A stretch of 64,000 nucleotides of DNA, from NCBI GenBank assembly GCA_039184865.1, contig JBCDAV010000022.1, positions 21,307 through 85,306 of the forward strand, in the 5' to 3' direction. Shown here piece by piece: positions 53,486-62,000 of the stretch. The DNA is from Thermohalobaculum sp039184865. GTDB lineage: Bacteria; Pseudomonadota; Alphaproteobacteria; Rhodobacterales; Rhodobacteraceae. A program made the translations under genes and the position numbers. The notes beneath the pieces were generated by a model. That model saw only the letters and a program-made list of their open reading frames with translations. It was not told the origin of the DNA and made no database searches. The stretch's first letter is position 1, and each line of letters opens with the position of its first letter.

Positions 53486-54073
53486 ATGACCAAAATTTTT
53501 GCCGCCGTCACGTGCGCAATCGCACTGCTTTCATTAAATGCTGACGCGGAAGACGAAATCAAGCCCCAATTCCTGGCAGACGACGTGCTGGCGCATTTCG
53601 AGCGAATTGAAGGACCTGCGCCGATTGCCTGCCCCGAGGGACAGCAATGTCTTCCCAAACGGAAATCGCGTGACGTTTGTATCGGGCCCGAAAGCAAGTG
53701 CGGAGTGCCCCGCCCGACCGCCGTCGAGGATCCGGGTGGGTTCGATTTGCTGATCACGTTCGAGCTTGGTTCGGACCGGCTCAGCGATACCGCCATGGCG
53801 AATTTGAGGGAGTTTGCTAAGGCGATCGGGTCTCCGGAGCTGAAGGCGAGTACGTTCAATGTGGACGGGCACACGGATGCGCGCGGCGCTGACGTGCTGA
53901 ACAATGCCCTGTCCGAACGAAGGGCGCAGGTGGTCGTCGAATTCCTCAAAGAACTCGGAGTCGAAACGGACCGCTTGAGAGCCCAAGGCTACGGAGAGAA
54001 AAGGCCAAGGTTGGAAGAAGACCCGTTTGCTGGTATTAACCGTCGTGTTGAGGCAACAATAAGAACTTGGTAA
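53486..54073 (+). CDS. OmpA-family peptidoglycan-associated protein
   Basis: A 195-residue protein with a signal peptide (MTKIFAAVTCAIALLSLNADA). The N-terminal half contains four cysteines (CPEGQQC and CIGPESKC) that could form disulfides; the C-terminal half is an OmpA-like peptidoglycan-binding domain (STFNVDGHTDARGADVLNNALSERRAQVVVEFLKELG, GYGEKRPRLEEDPFAGINRRVE). It would sit in the periplasm, holding a partner at the cell wall. It lies 107 bp ahead of the TpsB gene on the same strand, suggesting a link with that secretion locus. No barrel domain is present. Confidence 0.85.
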   Translation: MTKIFAAVTCAIALLSLNADAEDEIKPQFLADDVLAHFERIEGPAPIACPEGQQCLPKRKSRDVCIGPESKCGVPRPTAVEDPGGFDLLITFELGSDRLSDTAMANLREFAKAIGSPELKASTFNVDGHTDARGADVLNNALSERRAQVVVEFLKELGVETDRLRAQGYGEKRPRLEEDPFAGINRRVEATIRTW

Positions 54074-54180
54074 GCTTGCATAAATCTCGCAGGGTAGCCG
54101 TCGAAGCGCTCGCTTGATGGCGGCTGATTGCATCGTTCGGCTGAAAAGGGATGTGGCCGGGGCAGATTTTGGGGGACAGG

Positions 54181-56001
54181 ATGTCGGGGGCTTATCGACA
54201 ATCTTTCATGGCGGCGGCTTTTGTCGTGGCGGCCTGCGCCGCTTTACCGGCGGTCTCCGCCGCGCAGGGGGTCTCGCAGGGGGTTCAGAATCCTGCCGTC
54301 AACATCGGACGGCAACTGGTGCAGCAACCGGGCGCGGTCGGCTCCGGTGCAGCGTCTTCGGACCGGCTGCGGCAGTTCGAGAGCGGGATCGATCGTCGCA
54401 GAGCATCGCGGCAGGGTGAGAGCCTGCCGGAAGTCACAACGGGCGACGGATCTACGGATGATGGGGTCGCCGGGTCGTCGACCGTCGCCTTCCAGCTCGC
54501 AGATATCACGTTCCCAGAGTTTCCGCCGCGTGAGTTTTCCGAGGAGCGCGGGAACTTCAACCGCATCTCGGAGATCTACGAAGACTTCGTAGGCAAGGAT
54601 ATCACGATCGGCGGTCTGCGTGAGATCGCGAACCGGATCGAGCAACTCTATCGCGAGGAGGGCTACCTCGCGACGCGCGTGATCATTCCTGCGCAGACGA
54701 TCGAGGACGGGGTCGCGCAGCTTCAGATCCACGAGGGCCGCATCGTACACTATGAGGTCAATGGCGATATCGGCCCGGTGAAGAAACAAATTGCGGCGCT
54801 GCTAGACAATCTGATCACGGATGAGGCCGCGCGCCGCTCGGACATTGAACGGTATCTCCTACTGGCCCGCGATCTTCCGGGAATCTCGCTGACGGGTACC
54901 TTGCGTTCGGCGGGCGACAGTCTTCCCGGCGGCGTTATCCTCGTTGTCGACACGGCGCGGAAGGCCGTCGACGGTTTCGTCCAGCTTCAGAACAAAAACG
55001 CTCAGGCTACCGGCGCGTTCACGCTCTCGGCGGGTGCCGCGGCGAACTCGAACACCGAATATGCAGAGCGCATCGGTGCGATCGGCCTCGCTGCCCTAGA
55101 AGTACCCGAGCAATTCAGCGGATTCTTGGCGGGTGAGATGAGCGTCGGCAACGATGGCATGGTCGTCAGGATGACTGCCGAGTATGGCTTGGCCGAACCT
55201 GGTGACGTTCTTGCGCCGCTGGATCTGAACATCGACTCCTTCGTCGTGAAAGCCGAGGCGGAGTATCCGATTGTGCGGTCCCGCAAACTCAGCATCTGGA
55301 CGCGCGGCGGTTTCGAATTTTCCGATCTCCGCGCGTCGGTCGGTGACAAGCCCAACGATGACGAACTTTTCGACGATCAGTTGCGCATTCTCTATGCTGG
55401 TGTGCGGGGCATCTGGTTCGCGCCGCTGGGTGGGCGTGCCGAATTCGATCTGGAATTGCGCAAGGGCATCGATTTCTTCGGCGCGTCGGACGGGCCAAAG
55501 ATATCGCGCAGCCGGACGGATGCCGTAAACGACTTCGCCTTGGCGCGCGGTGACATCAGCTACGCGCAACCGATTTGGCCGTTCTTTGAGATCTTCGGAA
55601 AGGTCGGCTTCCAGATATCTGACGAACCGCTCACCAGCTACGAAGAGATGGCTTTGGGCGAACTGACCTTCGGGCGTGGGTTCGAGCCGGGTGCCATTAC
55701 CGGCGATCGCGGTGTCGGTGTTACCGGAGAAATACGCTTCTATCCGCCTGGCATGGATCTTCCTTGGCTCGACCGCCTCGAATTCTACGGATTCTACGAT
55801 TATGGCCGGCTTTATGATATCGGTCAGCCGACAGGACAGGAGTTCGAAGAGCTGATGTCCGTTGGCTTCGGGACGAGATTCCAGCTGTTCGAGATGCTCT
55901 ACGGCGACCTCTATTTCGCTTCGCCGCAGACAGATGCACTCTCGACGCTGGCGGTCCGACCCGACAGCACCGTCAAGTTCACGTTGACGCAATTTTTCTG
56001 A
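54181..56001 (+). CDS. TpsB outer-membrane transporter (ShlB/FhaC family) of a two-partner secretion system
   Basis: A 606-residue Omp85-superfamily transporter. Signal peptide to about residue 28 (AVSAAQG). A Q/G/R-rich linker precedes the POTRA region (FQLADITFPEFPPREFS, GLREIANRIEQLYREEGYLATRVIIPAQTIEDGVAQLQIHEGRI; about residues 100-200), and the ShlB-type barrel follows, ending VRPDSTVKFTLTQFF with the terminal Phe required for insertion. It transports the large exoprotein encoded 87 bp downstream across the outer membrane. Start at ATG 54181, with GGGGGACAGG just upstream. Confidence 0.93.
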   Translation: MSGAYRQSFMAAAFVVAACAALPAVSAAQGVSQGVQNPAVNIGRQLVQQPGAVGSGAASSDRLRQFESGIDRRRASRQGESLPEVTTGDGSTDDGVAGSSTVAFQLADITFPEFPPREFSEERGNFNRISEIYEDFVGKDITIGGLREIANRIEQLYREEGYLATRVIIPAQTIEDGVAQLQIHEGRIVHYEVNGDIGPVKKQIAALLDNLITDEAARRSDIERYLLLARDLPGISLTGTLRSAGDSLPGGVILVVDTARKAVDGFVQLQNKNAQATGAFTLSAGAAANSNTEYAERIGAIGLAALEVPEQFSGFLAGEMSVGNDGMVVRMTAEYGLAEPGDVLAPLDLNIDSFVVKAEAEYPIVRSRKLSIWTRGGFEFSDLRASVGDKPNDDELFDDQLRILYAGVRGIWFAPLGGRAEFDLELRKGIDFFGASDGPKISRSRTDAVNDFALARGDISYAQPIWPFFEIFGKVGFQISDEPLTSYEEMALGELTFGRGFEPGAITGDRGVGVTGEIRFYPPGMDLPWLDRLEFYGFYDYGRLYDIGQPTGQEFEELMSVGFGTRFQLFEMLYGDLYFASPQTDALSTLAVRPDSTVKFTLTQFF

Positions 56002-56088
56002 TATCATGGGGTGTTGCCGCGCATCGCGTGGCGACGACACAGCCGGCAGACGACAGACCGGTAACGAGATCGACAGCGGAGTACCGAG

Positions 56089-59000
56089 ATGATCAGCGGT
56101 GAATTCAGGGCCATTTCTCGCCAGGGTAGCCAGATCGAAAGGCTGCGGTCGAGGTTGCTTGGCCGGACTGCGCTGTGTGGCGTGATTTCGCTGGGTGCCG
56201 TGTTGGGCAGCGGCCCACGCGACGCGAAAGCCGGGCCGCAAGGAACGGTGGTCACCCACGGACAGATCTCGAGCACGACGACCGGAAACCACACTCAATT
56301 CACCCAGACGACCAATCTGGGGATCATGAACCACCAGTCGATGAATATCGGCGCGGCCGAGTCCGTGCACTTTCAGCAGCCGGGCAAGAGTTCTTTGACG
56401 GTCAACCGGATCGTCGGTCCCGGGGCCACCGATATCAGGGGATCCTTGTCTGCGACGGGCAACGTCTGGGTGCTCAACCCGTCTGGCGTCGCGATCAGCA
56501 ACACGGCGCAGATCAACGTGAACGGCCTGATCGCGACAACGGCCCGCATCACCGATGAGAGCATCATCTCCGGGCATGGCTCGGGAAGTTATTCGTTCGC
56601 GGAAGCGCCGGATGGCAGCTCGATCATCAATGCAGGAACCATCAGCGCCGGCGACGGCAACGTCGTGCTTGTCGCGCCGGTCGTGGAAAACAGCGGAACG
56701 ATTACGACCGAGGGCTCGGATGTCGCCGTGGGCGCGGGTTCCGGGTTCACCGTCGATATGGATCTCGACGGTCTGACGCGGTTTGAGGTGCAGCCGGGCA
56801 ATGGTGTCAATCTAACGAACTCCGGTCAGATCAGTGCGCAGGGCGGCGCCGTTTACATGTCCGCCAATGCCGCAAGCTCGGTCGAGAGCGCTGTCGTTTC
56901 GATCGGCGGCGAGGTGGAAGCAACCCGGATCGAAAATCGCGGCGGCACAATCGTCATCTCTGGCGGCGAAAACGGGGTCACCGAAGTCACCGGTAAGATC
57001 GACGCATCGCAGGTCGAAGGTGCAGGCGGCAAGATCGCGATCACGGGTGACATCGTCGACATTCAGAGCACGGCGGTCGTCAACGCGTCGGGCGCGACCG
57101 ATGGCGGCAAGGTCGAAATCGGCGGCGGTTTCCAGGGCCGGGCGGTGGAGTCCTCGGTCGTCCGTCACGTGTCGGCCTCTGCACCGGAAGGCGCGCCCCT
57201 GCCGGTCGCGAAGCGCACGGTAATCCGTCCCGATGCCAAGATCCTCGCCAATGCGGGCACGACAGGAAACGGCGGAGAGATCATCGTCTGGTCGGACGAA
57301 CTGGCTTTCTTCCACGGCGCGATCGAAGCGCGTGGCGGATCGATTTCCGGCAATGGCGGTTTTGCCGAGGTATCTGGGAAGATCGGCCTCGAGTTTTTCG
57401 GATCCGTTGATCTGACCGCGCCAAACGGCGAAGTCGGCGGTCTTCTTCTCGATCCGCTCAACATCAATGTCGTCGACTCGGTAACTGGCAACGCGACGGA
57501 CGAATTGGAACTTGATGGCGACATCATCGAGTTTGCCGAACGCGACGGCGACACTTTGAACATTGGGTCTGATGCGATCGTTGCGGTTGGCGGTAACGTC
57601 ACGCTTCAGGCCACAAACGATGTGACGATCAGTGATGCCTTGGCGCTTGGTGCCAATGACTTCATCGTTCAGGCGAGCGAAGACATCGCTGTGAACGATG
57701 CGATAACGTCGTCCGGAACCATCAGCCTCACCGCTGACGCAGACTCGTCGGGATCCGGTGCAACCGGGGCTGAGGCGTCGGATGACAGTGGCGTTGTCAC
57801 CTTCGGAGCCACAGGTTCGATCGCGGGCGGTGGTACGGTCGTCATCAGTTCCGGCGCGAACTCCGGCGGTTCAGCTGCCGATACCACGCTGGGGTCGATC
57901 ACCGCGGCGTCTCTTTCCGTTACGACGACCGGCAACGGCAATGTTTCCCAGAACAGCGGCACGACAATCACGGTGACCGGTAACACGACGGTTTCTGCGG
58001 GGACCGGCAACGTGACCGTTGCGGAGACGACAAACGATTTCCAGGGCGAAATCGACATCACCGGTCAGAATGTCGATATCCGCGATGCAAACTCGCTTAA
58101 CCTCGACGAAATCACGGCAACCGGAACGCTGACAGTGGTTGCGTCTGGCGCCGGTGACGTTCTGGACGCTGGCAGCAATATCAGCGTGACCGGGAACACG
58201 TCGATCTCGGCTGGTAATGACATCAACATAAACACGAACTCTGTGCACCAGTTCGGCGGGACCGTGGCCCTCACCGCCGACCAGATCATTGAATTCAACG
58301 CCACGGGCAACACGACGTTTGCCGCGATATCTGCAACCAATGCGACCGACGTCACGAACACGCTCACCGTGAACACCGGCACGGTCGACTTCAGCGACAC
58401 GGTTTCGATTGGAGCCACGTCTGACCTGACTTTGCGCATTGGCGAGGTCGCGACGCAGAGCGGCGGAACGATCACGGCAGACGCGCTGACGATTAACCAG
58501 TTCGCGACTTCGGACATCACGCTGAATCAGGCAAACGACGTGAATTCGCTGCAAACGGACGCCACGGCCGGAACGAACCTGGCGTTCACAGATGTGGACG
58601 AGGTCTCGCTCGGCATCATCAACACCGGAACTCTCTCCGTCGCTGCCACTCAGGCCGATCTGATTGGCGCAGTCAGCGCCACGACCTCGGCGACGATCAC
58701 GAATGCGAACACGTCGTTCATGACGGTCGGCGGTGCGGGAGACGCTGACGGAACCACATTCGATCTTACCCAGACCAGCCTTGATAATCTAACGACCGGG
58801 AACCTGATCCTGAATCCGAATGATGTTCTCAACTTCGATGCGGTCGACACGACGACGACCACAAACATCGACGGCGTCATGGTTAGTAATACCGGCAATG
58901 CGGTCAACTTCCTGACGGGCGCCAACAGTTTCGAAGCGCTGACCATCAGCGACGCGGCCGCGATCGCCGACACCGGAACGGTTTCCGTGACCGGTGCAAC

Positions 59001-62000
59001 CGCGATATCGTCCACTTCGACGATTGCGCTCGACAATACAGGAAATGATTTCGTTGGGGCTGTCAGTCTCACGTCATCATCGGACGTCGATATCTCTGAT
59101 ACCAATGGCATCACCTTGGCGGGCGTCTCGGCTGCCAGTCTGGACGTTGTTTCGGGCGGAAACATTGTCGATGACGGGGTGAGCGTCAGCGTTGCGGATG
59201 ACGTAAGTGTCTCCGGTCTGACGAGCCTCTCTGCGACCGGCGACGTCGTGCTGGACGACACCTTCCATGACTTCGACGAGGTCGACATCTCGGCGACGAC
59301 AGCCTCCTCGACTATTGTCGTCGCGGATTCGGACGACATCACGCTTGGCGATATCGATGCGGGCGGCACGTTCTCGGTCAGCGCGACGACCATTGCCGAT
59401 GACGGCGTCTCGGCGGCGGCCGGCGATGATGTCAATGTCACCAACGGTACCACGCTGACAGCGTCTACCGGAGATATTACCCTCGACGACGGCAACAATG
59501 ACTTTGGTGGTGACATCGTCATTGCGGGCAGTTCCACCGGTACGACCGCGACCATTGTCAGTAACGTCGATGAACAGATCAACTTCGGTGCGGTAACGGC
59601 TGCCAACCTGGCCATCACGACTCCGTCTGCGATTGCGGGCCCAGACACTGGCGTCGATTTCAACGGAACAGTTGCACTTAATTCGGGCGCCGGAACACTG
59701 ACGCTCAATTCCAGCGGTGAGAGCATTGTACTTGGCGGAACCGTCGCGGGCACACTCAACCTGAGTGCGACTGACATCGGCAATCTGGACAATGGTGTCG
59801 GCACGCTGATCGCGAACAGCAGTGGCGGCTCGATCATCGCGAACGCGGCACCGGCAGCTTTGAACCAGCTAACACTCGATGCCACGCTCGCTGGAGCCAG
59901 CAATGACGGTCAGATCAGCGTAGGTCCGTTCACGGCAACCAACCTGAGTGCCACCGGAAATGATATCATCGAGGCAAGCGGGACGGCGGGCGCGACCGTC
60001 AGCGGCCTTGCGGCGTTGACGGCGACGGGCGAGTCAGCAGCAGCCGATGGCGATATCACGCTCAACAACAACGGTGGAACAGGCTTCGACTTTGGCACGG
60101 TCTCGGCGACCGCGACAGACGCAATCGATCTGGGTGACGAAAACGCCATCTCGCTGGCAGGCATCGATGGTGCAAGTCTGAGCGTCAATGCGAACGGCGC
60201 GATCGAGGATGATGGCACGTCGACGGCGACCGCAGACGACGTCAGCATTTCCGGGACCACGACACTGACCGCGGGCGGAGACATCATCCTGGATGATGAT
60301 TTCAACGAGTTCTCAACGGTGATCGCAACTGCGAACTCCGGCACGTCAGCATTCGAACTGGATGAAGCGACCGGCGTCACGCTCGGCAACATCTCGGCGA
60401 CAACCGTCAGCATCGACGCGGGCGGAACGATCGACCAGGTCAGCAGCACCTCGATCGTGGCGTCTGACACGGTTGACATTACCGCGACGGATAGCGTGAC
60501 GCTGAATGAGTCCAACAACAACTTTCAGTCTGTGATCGACATCGACACGACTGCCGATGCGATTGTGCTGGTCAACAGCAACGACGTGACATTGGGCGGA
60601 GTCGATGGCTCGAGCCTCAGTATTAGTGCGACCGGTGGGATTTTGGATGACGCAGTTTCCGGAGCTGCTGACGACGTAAGCATCACCGGCACCACGACGC
60701 TGACCTCCTCGGGCGGTGCGATCATTCTGGACGACGACAATCATGACCTCGCGACGGTTGTCGCGACGGCAAACAGTGGCACGGCTGCGTTCGAACTGGA
60801 CGAATCCACAGGCGTTACGCTCGGCAATATCGCGGCCACGACGGTGAGCATCGATGCGGGCGGAACAATCGATCAGGTTAGCAGCACCTCGATCGTGGCG
60901 TCTGACACGGTCGACATTACGGCAACGGACAGCGTGACGTTGAATGAGTCTGGCAACAATCTTCAGTCTGTGATCGATATCGATACGACGGCGGATGCGA
61001 TTGTTCTGGTCAACAGTAACGCCGTTACGCTCGGCGGCGTCGATGGCTCCAGCCTCAGCGTGAGTGCGACGGGTGTGATCGCGGATGACGCAGTTTCCGC
61101 TTCCGTTGCAGACGACGTCAGCATATCCGGTGACACAACGCTCACTGCGGGCGGCGACATCATCCTCGATGATGACTTCCACGATTTCTCGACCGTGATC
61201 GCCAATGCGAACTCCGGAACTTCAGCGTTTGCGTTGGACGAAACGACTGGCGTCACGCTCGGCAACATCGCGGCGACGACCGTCAGCATCGATGCGGGCG
61301 GTGCGATCGATCAGGTCGTCAGCACCTCGATCGTTGCGTCGGATACGGTCGACATTACTGCGACGGACAGCGTGACTCTGAATCAGCCGGATAACGACTT
61401 CCAGTCGGTTATCGATATCGACACGACCGCCGATGCAATTGTTCTGGTCGATACGAATGCGATCACGCTTGGCGGTATTGACGGCTCGAGCTTCAGCCTG
61501 AGCGCAGGCGGGACGGTCATTGACGATGGAGTATCCGGCACAGCGGACGACGTGGTTATCTCGGGGGCATCAACCCTGAATGCGGCGGGAGATCTCATTC
61601 TCGACGACACGGCGCACGATTTCGACGGATCGTTCAATGCGTCTGCGCAGGACATCGTTTTGGCAGATGTGGATGCGGTTGAACTCGGGAATGTGACTGC
61701 GACTGCAGGCGCAGATACGACATCTGACGCGCTCGCTCTTCCAACGGTTGCCGGAAACGACGGAGATCTTTTCGTTACTGTCGGCACGTCGATCACTCAG
61801 ACGACGACCACCGTCATCTCCGTCCCGAGTGTGGCGGACTTCAATGCAAACACCGCGAGCGGAAATACGATCACGGTCGACCAGGCAAATCTGTTTGAAG
61901 GACTGGTGGATGCTGATGGCTTCGACATCACTCTGGGCGACGCAAACAGTATCGAACTGCGGGATATCAATGCGTTCGGGTTCCTCAGTGTTGCGGCGCA

